A DNA stretch of 64,000 bases, taken from Paramoeba atlantica (Eukaryota; Discosea). The stretch covers positions 372,001-436,000 of the forward strand of contig CDRNVI010000004.1 of the NCBI GenBank assembly GCA_977017575.1, read 5' to 3'. The notes below the pieces were generated by a model. It saw only the letters and a program-made list of their open reading frames with translations, had not been told where the DNA came from and searched no databases. The first letter of the stretch is position 1. Each line of letters opens with the position of its first letter. This document shows positions 41,763-50,328 of this stretch, piece by piece. The position numbers and the translations under genes were made by a program.

Positions 41763-44700
41763 ATGAAGGAACGCTCCGGAAATCACACGGCGTCAGACTT
41801 ACCCGATCTCACCACAGGAGATGGCCGAATTACGCATGAAATGTCCAAACCAAAGAAAACCCCAAGAATTCGAATCGTCGGATCTACACCTCTGCCAAAA
41901 GACTGGGCTGATCACGGCGAACAGAACAGTGCGCACAGCGACAAAATCAAAATCAAAATCACGCCTAAGACCTTTCGATTGACATCTTTCGACGAACAGC
42001 CACGTCAAGAACCACAACAAGAGACAACACCGGATATTGACTCGGAAGAGGAACATTACGAAGACGAGAGCGAAGATATGTCTCTTGACAGCGATAACGA
42101 GGTCATAGCAGATCTGGCAAACAGAAGTGCTCTTTCCAAAGCACCGGATCATGTGCACAACATGGTAGCAAAGTGGGGCAAAGGCACGGAATGTGTTATC
42201 GAGTGGGGCTTCCGACAAGACACGGTGAATTACACGTCGAAAGGCATCGTCGTAGGTAGGACCTCACGAAAAGGAATGGTCAAAGTCAAAATCTCTTACA
42301 ATCCAGCTCAAGGCAGCAAAGGTCCCAGTGGCTTTCTTTATCTTCCACACACAAACAGGATCAGAATCTGTTCGATACGAGCCACGAAACTGATCAAAGT
42401 CGAAACAATTACGCGGAATTTAGAAGAACACGCCGACAACGTGTCTAGCGATGAAAATGGTCAAAGTGATCTCGAGCCGCTGCCCACGATGGTACCCATT
42501 GATTCATCTTTTTCAATCCATGTAGTCGCCATCTTCCGAGCCATACTTCGTGGGTATCCATCGGTAGAACTTGACTCTGAGAAAACAGCTATCTGGCATA
42601 AATTTTTGAACGCACCAAGAGACTCGCTCGCTACTATTCGTCAACTTTCTCGGCAAAATCAACGAGTCGGACACATAAACAAACAAGCGGATCCATCGGA
42701 AAACGAAACACTCAGCATAGAACAAAGGGAAGAACTTGGCGTCGACCGTCGCTCGATCAAGAATGCTTTAACGACCGCTCGAGCTGGAAACATCGGGAAA
42801 GCCACTCGAATTCTCGACAACGTTTACAAGGTCTCCAATCTTACAGCGCATGAAAAATTACAGAAACTTCGCGATTTGCATCCCGAGGGGCCTAGTATTG
42901 AAATTCCGGAAGCTGACTTTCCACGGATCGGCGTTGTAGATAAATCAGAACTCCGCCTTGCAGTCGAAAAACTTGCGCGAGGGGCATCTCCGGGACCAAG
43001 CGGGCTTAGTGAGAGCATGATGCGTTTGCTTGTTGAAGATGAAGAAGCATGCCTTTCATTATGCCATATGATTCGCGACGTTATCAATGGCGACGTGCCT
43101 GTAAGCGTGCGGAAGCGTCTCACTCGTTGCCGAATTATTGCTCTTCCGAAGCCACAAAACGGTATACGGCCAGTCGCCATGGGGGAGACGATCCTAAAAA
43201 TCTGCGGATCCATTTTACTCGAGCGACATGAATGTGCACTACGAAAATACTTTTCGCCTATGCAGCGGGGCGTTCTCCACAAGAGCGCATGTGAATCAAT
43301 AGTGCATGAGCTACTACAAGAATACGAGGATGGATGCGCATTGATTACGGTAGATTTCACGAACGCATACAACACTCCACGACGCGACGCCATAACACAA
43401 GCACTACTAGAGAATCCTGTGTTCAAACCTTTTATGCGACTGTTTTACCTTGAATACGGCCTCTCATCCGAACTTTTGTTTTTCGCACACAACGCTCTTT
43501 TCGCGACCATCGAAAGTTCGTCAGGAATTCGACAAGGCTCATCATTATCCTCCATGTACTTCTGTGCACTTTTACACGGTCCCATTCGCGAGATCGCAAG
43601 CTTATACCCCGACGTCAAAATACGAGCATATCAAGACGATGTGACTCTCAGCTCTACAAACGTACCGTCACTTGAAGCTGCGTTCCTGCACTTACGTGAA
43701 ATCACAGGCGAGCTCAATCTACGCGTCAACTTTCAGAAATGCGAATTTTTCCAGAAAAATACCACATACGAACCGTTCTCTTTGCATAATCTAGGCGTCA
43801 AGCTTTGCACTGATTCGATCAAGATTCTGGGAGCCTATATCGGGAAAGATAATGTGGTAGAGGATCTTCTCCTGCGCAAACTCAGTAAGCATAAATGCCT
43901 TTTCCGCCGTTTACTTCTCATGGGCCCCAGTAACCTTTCTCTCGCGATTCTTCGCCGATGTACAATTCCACGTCAAGACTATCATCTGAGAGTTCACCGC
44001 CCGGAGGCCACTCGGCGTCTGGCACATTCTTTTGAAAGCCACGTACACGAAGTCTTGCAGAAATGGTGCGGCGCGGACGCCCAGGCACTTAAGCTCGCAG
44101 CTCTCCCGCAAAAATTAGGTGGATTAGGACTGACTTCTTGCACTCTGAAACAGCAGCACTACTTCGCAGCAGCCCGAGAATCTATTGAAGAGCACTTGGA
44201 ACCCAATAAAGCTCCGGTAGATTCGCAAGGCAATGACAAGAGCAAAGCTAAAATTCAGAGCCGCGCAGAAAAGGCCCGCAAATCGCTTAAGAAGATCATG
44301 AGTCAAGCTCACGAAAAACAATTGACAGAAATACAGAAAGACTCCACCGCAGCGAACATCATAAAACGCACTAAAGAGGCTAATATCCACCTCGAAAACA
44401 CCAGCAACTACGTTAACCCATACCTATTCCGATATACGCTCATGATGCGCTTAGGAATTGGCTTGCCTAAGGCACCGGCCAAAGTAACATGCCCCGGCTG
44501 TTCTAATCAAGAATCACCCTCCACCATTATTCCCCACGTTGCTGGATGCTCCCGATGCTCCGGGATGAACTCCACACGCAAACATTCACATATCGTCCGG
44601 TATCTCTCAGAGTTGTGCTCAAAAGCAGGCCTTCCTAGCGTGATCGAACCCCGCATCTACTCCTCGTATCATTGCACTAAATGTAAGTGCACTATCTCAG

Positions 44701-45131
44701 CAGATGTCGCCGCGCAACATCCTTGCAAAGCACGCCGTATTCGTTCAGGTCCAGATCTGGCCATCATGTGGCCTCACATGGGTGAGGTACTCTACGACTT
44801 CACAATAGTACATACGTGCTGCTCAAGCTACGCAAAACACACCAGCTCTGCCCTTATGCAGCAGGTCTCCGACAGAAAATATAAGAAATACGTTACTGAG
44901 AAGGGTGTCGATAGCGATTCGTTTAAGTGTCTGGCTGCAACAGATTGCGGCCTTCTACATGACGATACTAAGGCGTTGCTGAAGGCTCTCTCACAAAGAG
45001 CGAAACTTAAATATGAAAGCGTGCGCAATGCTTTCCAGCTCGAAATCGAAAAAATGTCAGCGTACACGGTAGTGTCGCAGCTCCGAGACTACATTCCAGC
45101 AGAGAAGTGGATGAGTGAATTGCGCCTATAA
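41763..45131 (+). CDS. LINE-C3 ORF: RT with restriction-like endonuclease
   Basis: 1,122 residues from the ATG at 41763 (the frame is open upstream into C2). N-terminal domain KAPDHVHNMVAKWGKGTE, CVIEWGFRQD...GIVVGRTSRKG (about 125-175); DLEPLPT motif; RT about 395-700 with ARGASPGPSGLSES, IRPVAMGETILKI, VDFTNAYNTPRRD (motif A), GIRQGSSLSSMYF (motif B), AYQDDVTLSS (motif C); thumb LPQKLGGLGL; knuckle CPGC...HVAGCSRC; Cys/His cluster; nuclease core RSGPDLAIMW...LYDFTIVH near 994. A subfamily distinct from C1, lacking the polyproline N-terminus. No disruption seen in the frame. Confidence 0.88.
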   Translation: MKERSGNHTASDLPDLTTGDGRITHEMSKPKKTPRIRIVGSTPLPKDWADHGEQNSAHSDKIKIKITPKTFRLTSFDEQPRQEPQQETTPDIDSEEEHYEDESEDMSLDSDNEVIADLANRSALSKAPDHVHNMVAKWGKGTECVIEWGFRQDTVNYTSKGIVVGRTSRKGMVKVKISYNPAQGSKGPSGFLYLPHTNRIRICSIRATKLIKVETITRNLEEHADNVSSDENGQSDLEPLPTMVPIDSSFSIHVVAIFRAILRGYPSVELDSEKTAIWHKFLNAPRDSLATIRQLSRQNQRVGHINKQADPSENETLSIEQREELGVDRRSIKNALTTARAGNIGKATRILDNVYKVSNLTAHEKLQKLRDLHPEGPSIEIPEADFPRIGVVDKSELRLAVEKLARGASPGPSGLSESMMRLLVEDEEACLSLCHMIRDVINGDVPVSVRKRLTRCRIIALPKPQNGIRPVAMGETILKICGSILLERHECALRKYFSPMQRGVLHKSACESIVHELLQEYEDGCALITVDFTNAYNTPRRDAITQALLENPVFKPFMRLFYLEYGLSSELLFFAHNALFATIESSSGIRQGSSLSSMYFCALLHGPIREIASLYPDVKIRAYQDDVTLSSTNVPSLEAAFLHLREITGELNLRVNFQKCEFFQKNTTYEPFSLHNLGVKLCTDSIKILGAYIGKDNVVEDLLLRKLSKHKCLFRRLLLMGPSNLSLAILRRCTIPRQDYHLRVHRPEATRRLAHSFESHVHEVLQKWCGADAQALKLAALPQKLGGLGLTSCTLKQQHYFAAARESIEEHLEPNKAPVDSQGNDKSKAKIQSRAEKARKSLKKIMSQAHEKQLTEIQKDSTAANIIKRTKEANIHLENTSNYVNPYLFRYTLMMRLGIGLPKAPAKVTCPGCSNQESPSTIIPHVAGCSRCSGMNSTRKHSHIVRYLSELCSKAGLPSVIEPRIYSSYHCTKCKCTISADVAAQHPCKARRIRSGPDLAIMWPHMGEVLYDFTIVHTCCSSYAKHTSSALMQQVSDRKYKKYVTEKGVDSDSFKCLAATDCGLLHDDTKALLKALSQRAKLKYESVRNAFQLEIEKMSAYTVVSQLRDYIPAEKWMSELRL

Positions 45132-45347
45132 GATATATTTAAAGTCTCTTTAAAGTAAAATTTGTAATCTAAATTTACGGGTATTTGAGAAAACCCAAAT
45201 TCTTAACATATGACGGCAGCTCGTACACGTTCGACTATATGAAGATATTGTTATATAAAACCGAAAGACCATAACATTCCCTTTTCAATAGTAGCCTGAG
45301 ATCACCAACTCAGGGAAATTCTAATAGAATAAAAAAAAAAAAAAAAA
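45132..45347 (+). other. LINE-C3 3'UTR and poly(A)
   Basis: About 200 bp of AT-rich sequence after the stop, then a 17-nt A-run at 45331-45347. No terminal-repeat or satellite motif seen. Confidence 0.7.
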
Positions 45348-45592
45348 TACCTTCAATTTACGTTAGATTATTGAGGAGTTGGTGGTTTCATTTCCTGGAA
45401 CGCTTATTTTTTTTCCAAGCGTCTCGCAAAAAAAAAAAAAAAAAAAAATTCATCTTACTTTGCTTGCTTGTTTGATTAAGACCACTTTTTTGATATAAGC
45501 GTTAAGGGGGCGTTGAAATCTCCTATAAAAAAAAAAGTTGGAATATGTCTGACAAGGAGTTCGCATGGCGCTCAAGGAGGATACACCCGCAA

Positions 45593-45627
<35 letters not shown>
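45348..45627 (+). other. Three short A-tailed segments in series
   Basis: Segments of about 80, 78 and 58 bp (45348-45427, 45449-45526, 45537-45594), each followed by an A-run (about 21, 10 and 33 A). They share no obvious similarity and match nothing else here. Likely 3' ends of polyadenylated RNAs copied in series with LINE-C3. Confidence 0.6.
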
Positions 45628-45630
<3 letters not shown>

Positions 45631-46608
45631 GGTCTACCATCATCGGCCGAAACTCGCAATGCTGCTTACAATTCTTCGAAACGCGTTTCTCTAGAGCGCT
45701 GTAAAATCAACTCAGCTCGGTTAACGCATGACGAAGAGATGATGCGGGAAAGCGAAGTAGTAAGTGATGATGGTGCCGTGACAGATGCAATGTTAAATCA
45801 GAAGGTATATCAGGAACTCACTAAGAAAAATGAGGAGGTAGCACCGTTGGTAAAAGCGTGCAGCGAGAAGGGGAACCACGACTGGCTACAAGGCAGAACG
45901 AGATGCATCCCATCCTCCCAATTCACACTGGTGGTAATGGCGCGACTCGGAATCGCGCACAGAAGAATGCCGAATAATTTTCTGTGCCCTGGATGCAAGA
46001 TGATCCTTGAGTCTAAACACTCTCTGGCACATTTACTTGGCTGTGTAAAATGCACGGGGGCAAATGCAACGACAAGGCACAATGCACTAGTTCGGCACAT
46101 ATACGATCTATGTCTGCGAGCCGGGATCCCATGCGAGCGTGAACCGCGACAATTCACATCATACCGATGCCTTAAATGTACCGAAGCGGTGAGCGAACAG
46201 CGAAAACAGGAGCATCAGAAAACATGTGGAACCACATCCTTCCATCGAAGCGGCCCGGACCTCGTGATCTTTTGGGTGTCGGGTGAAATATTTTATGATT
46301 TCACGGTAACAAATGAACTATCGAAATCAAACATCCACAAACGGGGAGCCCAACTGATGCAGGAAGCAGAAAAAAGGAAGCTGGACACTTATGTAAACTC
46401 CGATCTAATTCCTCGGGAAAAATTTGTATGCCTATCAGTGCTTGCCGGAGGAGCCATGAACAAAAGCAGTGTCGCCCTTCTGAAGGCATTAGCTGATGCA
46501 AACGGACGTGATCGTGAAACCGTAGTGCGAGATTTTGGAATGCATCTACAAGAATTAAACGGTGTCATTCTGAACGCTCAAATGGGCAAAGCGTTGTCGC
46601 AAGTTTAA
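45628..46608 (+). pseudogene. LINE-C2 C-terminal part: knuckle and endonuclease
   Basis: Continues C2 after the C3 insertion: LPSSAETRNAAYNSSKR, ARLGIAHRRMPNNFLCPGCK (knuckle with HLLGCVKC), EREPRQFTSYRC, then nuclease core SGPDLVIFW...IFYDFTVTNE, ending at TAA 46606-46608. 46105-46755 is repeated almost exactly at 57695-58349. Confidence 0.88.
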
Positions 46609-46753
46609 AATTTAATATTTAGTTATTCAATAGCCAGCTTACAAAGACGCGTAAGCTTAGTTAGTTACTATCCCCCTGACAAGGGGGGTAGCGCCAATAC
46701 GAAACGGAAGAAAACAGAATATGATTTGTAAAAAAAAAAATAAAAAAAAAAAA
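46609..46753 (+). other. LINE-C2 3'UTR and A-run
   Basis: Includes a CCCCCTTGTCAGG-type inverted pair (CCCCCTGAC/AAGGGGGG near 46671-46688), ending in an A-run broken by one T. Same end as at 58199-58346. Confidence 0.75.
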
Positions 46754-46864
46754 TTTGTTTCGATCAACTACCGCACGTTAGGCGATACAGTGTTATTTGC
46801 GCGCGGCGCACTTCCCGTCTTGCACGTCCCGAAGACATGAACAAAAAAAAAAAAAAAAAAAAAA
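46754..46864 (+). other. A-tailed 88-bp segment ending the C2 chain
   Basis: Unidentified sequence from TTTGTTTCGATC to GACATGAAC plus about 22 A, abutting the right TTCCGTAC. It is absent after the otherwise identical C7 3' end (58347), so it is not part of LINE-C2. Confidence 0.6.
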
Positions 46865-46872
46865 TTCCGTAC

Positions 46873-47018
46873 CACACGCACCCCGCAACAGGATTTTCGC
46901 GGCGGGGTGGTGGGCGGCGCCAACCGTTACGGCGCAACACGGGCTTTCCACTAGGAAATGCCCCCCACCCCAATTACTGCTCGTGCCCGTCGTCCCAGGC
47001 GACGACGGGTGGATATTC
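46873..47018 (+). pseudogene. YR2 gag end and start of recombinase region
   Basis: Part of the YR2 fossil. It resembles the gag/YR junction of YR3 (60590-60690): a G-rich GGCGGGGTGG tract, a short gag tail ending at 46954, then CCCCCCACCCCAA. It stops at the DT2 target site GGATATTC (47011-47018). Confidence 0.7.
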
Positions 47019-47836
47019 GGGGAGGGGGGGCACTCGATGAATATTCATCGAACGCACTGTCCGTTCGATGAATATTCATCGAACAGGACATCCTGTTCGA
47101 TGAATGGATTGCAGTACGACCCGTTCGATGAATCATTCATCGAACAGGATGTCCTGTTCGATGAATGAAAACGCAATTTTTTTTTGTAAAAAAATAGCTC
47201 GTTTCGGTCTGCATCATGCTCCTGGCTGCTACCTTGATCCGTAAGACAAAAACAAATCCGAAACGTTATCAAAAAGCGGAAGGATTCTTAAAACTATTGC
47301 CTCATAAGTTTACAAAGATAAAATCATAACTTACAAATACACAAACCTGCGGAAGTGGCAGACACAGGTCCTCAGTGCGCGACCCAAAAAATATTGGGTT
47401 GGGGGTACGTTCGTTGTACTCAACGAACTGCCGGATTTTCGTTGAGTACTCAACGAACGGAAATTTACGGTGCAAGTCAAGGACTTTTGCATATGTCAAG
47501 GACTTTTGTGGAACACCCAAGAATTTTTTTTTGATTTTCATTTTCCGTGCGTTCAGTATCCTACACTTCACTATATACGTTGACAACGCCTGCGTAGCGA
47601 AAACTACGAAATTCAGTGAGCTTCGCAAATTGCTTCCCACTAACGACGCACAGGGGAATCCTACGCGGGGTACGGCTCAGGCCCGCTCACGCGGGCCCTC
47701 GCCGTTTCGCGGCCGCGCGCACCCCCGCTCACGCGGGGGCCCCCGCGCGGCCAAAATGGGTACTAAAATTTGTTATCAAGGTAGTTGGGCTTCGCAAATT
47801 GCTTCCCACGAATCTAGAGAGAAGCACACGTACAAT

Positions 47837-47875
47837 AATCTTTGACGATAAAGATACAGTTTCTGTACCTTGTTG
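47837..47875 (+). other. Spliced-leader exon inside DT2
   Basis: 39-nt exon with one difference from the other full copies near its 5' end. Followed by ATTATTTACTTTTTTTACC and ATG at 47899. Upstream flank (GAATCTAGAGAGAAGCACAC) equals that in DT1. Confidence 0.85.
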
Positions 47876-47898
47876 ATTATTTACTTTTTTTACCTTTC

Positions 47899-48225
47899 AT
47901 GGGAGTGTTCACACGCTCCAAAGCAAAAGAATCAGGAGTAGCTCCTGAGATTTTGCCGCTCCCTCGTGCCCGATGGAAAAAGAAGGCCGTGATGCCAACT
48001 CATCCGCCCGCCGTGCTAATATCCACCACCTCCGCATGGAGCGCGCGGGTCGCCAAAAAATATAATTATGTCCCAGGGCTACGCTCACAGTTGGGCCTTT
48101 CTCGAAAAGGAGGGCTTTGCCTCCAGAAGCGGGCTACGCTCACAGTTGGGCCTTGCTCGCAGACGGGGGCCTTGCTTGCACACTTGGGCTTCGCTGACAG
48201 TTGGGCCTTGCCTCCAGACATGTAA
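47899..48225 (+). pseudogene. LINE-C-like ORF start captured in DT2
   Basis: MGVFTRSKAKESGVAPEI then PRARWKKK, matching the LINE-C1 start (MGMLTRAKAKDTGVAP, TRRKKKE). After about 45 codons the frame passes into DT repeat sequence and carries no RT. It shows that DT elements hold the 5' end of an SL-capped LINE-C relative. Confidence 0.7.
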
Positions 48226-48447
48226 ACGAGATGGTAATGTTCAAATTCCCCCCAAAAAAAATCGAGACGAAAAATTCGTGCAGCAGTGCCCGTTGGATGA
48301 ATGATTCATCGAACGCACTGCCCGTTCGATGAATATTCATCGAACGGGACGCCTGGTCATCGAACGGGACGCCGTTCAATGAATATTCATCGAACGCACG
48401 GTGCGTTCGATGAATTTTCATCGAATGCCCCCCCTGGCCGGATATTC

Positions 48448-49185
48448 TTACCCCTGTTTCCTCCCCGTCTCTCCGCCAGCGCGAAAGACGGCCACGCGTG
48501 CGTGGCACTACTCCTCCTCCCCGCCCTCTCTCCCCGTTACGTCTAAGGCGCAGAAGCGTCTCCCTCCCAATCCGTCCTCTACCCCGGCTTCCCGTTCCCG
48601 TTTACACCGCCGCCAAGACCGCCGCCGCCAAAACCGCTGCCGTCGTAACCGCCGACGCCGCACAGCCTCCAGGAGGACGCCGCCAGGAGCTGCTGAGGGC
48701 GATTCTTCGAATGCCCCCCGAGGACCCGCGCGCCACTCAGTTGGGCGAGGCGCTCCAGCCCATGTGGGCAACGGCCACGTGGGCCACAAGGGAGCGACTG
48801 TGGTTCCGCCTGCGCGAGTATTGCCAGGCGAAGGGAATCACCGCGAATCCTGCAAACGCGGTGCTCTTCCTGGAGACTCTGCCTCTCGCTACCTCGACGC
48901 GCATGGGGTACGCAGGGGCATTGAGGACTCTGTTCGAGCTCATGGGAATCGAAGGTACCCCATTGAGTCTCTACGTAAAGGCCCTGCAAGCGCAGGGGGG
49001 GCTAGAACCCACGCGGCAGATGCTACCAATCACGCCACTTCTTCTAAAGAAGCTGAGACGTCAGCTCGACGTAAAGGAGAGCATGTGTTGCCTCCTGTGT
49101 TGGAAAGCCGCTGCGAGATGGACCGAGACCGCCGACCTGAGGCGGGAGCAGTTCGTGAGTGTGGCCAGTCACGAGGTAATCATTT
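48448..49185 (+). pseudogene. YR2 tyrosine recombinase, middle part
   Basis: Part of the YR2 fossil. Visible core-binding region (EALQPMWATATWATRERLW, STRMGYAGALRTLFELMG) and start of the catalytic domain (CWKAAARWTETADLRREQF). DT3 enters at 49186. Homologous to YR1 7700-7050 and YR3 60950-61440. Confidence 0.82.
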
Positions 49186-50320
49186 GGGTAGGGGGGACCT
49201 TCGATGAAGCTTCATCGAAAGTGTACAACTTTCGATGAAGCACATTGAAAGTTGTACACTTTCGATGAATCTTCATCGAAGGTGTTTTTGACTTTTTTTT
49301 TATTTTTTCAAATCTTCACGCAAACGTTTTTCGCGGATCCATATAGACATTTTGACTTTTTTGGTGCTTCATCGAAGTGTTTTGTGAAGGCTCGTAGAGG
49401 AACTTCACCGTTTCTTCAGTTTATCTTCATCGAAGCGTTTTTGACTGATCCATATACATATTTTGAGCGACAATCCTGCGGAAGGGGTAAACACAGGATT
49501 TTCGTTGAGTACTCAACGAAGTGCCGGATTTTCGTTGAGTACTCAACGAACGGAAATTCACGGTGGAAATCAAGGACTTTTGCATAAGTCAAGGACTTTT
49601 GTGGAACATCCAAGAATTTTTTTTGATTTTCATTTTCCGTGCGTTCAGTATCCTACACTTCGCTATATACGTTGACAACGCCTGCGTAGCGAAAACTACG
49701 AAATTCAGTGAGCTTCGCAAATTGCTTCCCACTAACGACGCACAGGGGAACTCTACGCGGGGTACGGCTCAGGCCCGCTCACGCGGGCCCTCGCCGTTTC
49801 GCGGCCGCGCGCACCCCCGCTCACGCGGGGGCCCCCGCGCGGCCAAAATGGGTACTAAAATTTGTTATCAAGGTAGTTGGGCTTCGCCAATTGCTTCCCA
49901 CGAATGGGTACTAAAATTTGTTATCAAGGTAGTTGGTCAAGATTATCAAGATTATCAAGTAGTTATCAGTTGGGCCTTTGTTCCTCCTCCCTCTAAGGTC
50001 CTGCAGATTTTTTACGGTCACAGGGTACGTTCGTTGAGAAATCAACGAACGTACCCCCAAGCCAAAATGTGAAAGAAAACGGAAAGTCAGAATTCAGACA
50101 AAAAAACAAAAAATTATCGAATTTAAAATGAAATTATATGTTTCATGCAACGTGTTTTCAACAGCCAATGGAAAAATTCGTTCAAAAACAAAAAGTTAAA
50201 AAAGTCAAAAAAAGTCAAAAACACCTTCGATGAAGATTCATCGAAAGTGTACAACTTTCGATGTGCTTCATCGAAAGTGTACAACTTTCGATGAAGATTC
50301 ATCGAAGGTCCCCCCTAGCC
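49186..50320. mobile_element. DT3: non-autonomous DNA transposon, 8-bp TSD
   Basis: 1,135 bp flanked by AATCATTT (49178-49185, 50321-50328), inserted in the YR2 recombinase region. Termini GG[GC]TAGGGGGGACCTTCGAT, subterminal TTCGATGAAGCTTCATCGAA and related blocks spaced by GTGTACAAC. The interior keeps the GC-rich double hairpin (49772-49844) and the GGGTACTAAAATTTGTTATC repeat but lacks the SL exon and LINE-C start found in DT1 and DT2. No transposase. Confidence 0.87.
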
Positions 50321-50328
50321 AATCATTT

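Larger units (their letters stand above)
41682..45627 (+). mobile_element. LINE-C3 insertion chain in LINE-C2, TSD CTCGGT
   Basis: Flanked by (A)CTCGGT at 41676-41681 and 45628-45633; set aside, the C2 reading GGLG continues as LPSSAET. It contains LINE-C3 with its poly(A) (to 45347), then three short unrelated segments each ending in an A-run: 45348-45448, 45449-45536 and 45537-45627. Four A-tailed units lie inside a single target duplication. Confidence 0.88.
40749..46864 (+). mobile_element. LINE-C2 insertion chain in YR2, TSD TTCCGTAC
   Basis: Flanked by TTCCGTAC at 40741-40748 and 46865-46872. Contents: 5'-truncated LINE-C2 (40749-41681 and 45628-46753, itself split by C3), then an unrelated ~88-bp segment (46754-46841) with a second A-run up to the TSD. 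One target duplication encloses both A-tailed units, so they probably arrived together. Confidence 0.88.
47019..48439. mobile_element. DT2: non-autonomous DNA transposon, 8-bp TSD
   Basis: 1,421 bp flanked by GGATATTC (47011-47018, 48440-48447), inserted in YR2. Termini GG[GC][GC]AGGGGGG, with self-complementary TTCGATGAATATTCATCGAA blocks at both ends and nearby CAGGAC/GTCCTG pairs. Interior shared with DT1 (inverted) and DT3: a TTCGTTGAGTACTCAACGAA palindrome near 47440, GC-rich double hairpin (47680-47752), and with DT1 an SL exon and LINE-C-like ORF start (47899), then CGCTCACAGTTGGGCCTT repeats (48073-48220). No transposase. Confidence 0.85.

Noticed and set aside
40668-45131. A single 1,487-codon protein joining gag end, RT and a second RT
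   Set aside because: The frame runs by chance through YR2 gag sequence, LINE-C2 (from 40749) and nested LINE-C3 (from 41682); the TSDs TTCCGTAC and CTCGGT mark the borders.
45450-45659. Phe-rich and Lys-rich small ORFs at A/T-runs here and near 27848-28113, 32784-33315 and 53103-53492
   Set aside because: They are translations of homopolymers bridging unrelated segments.
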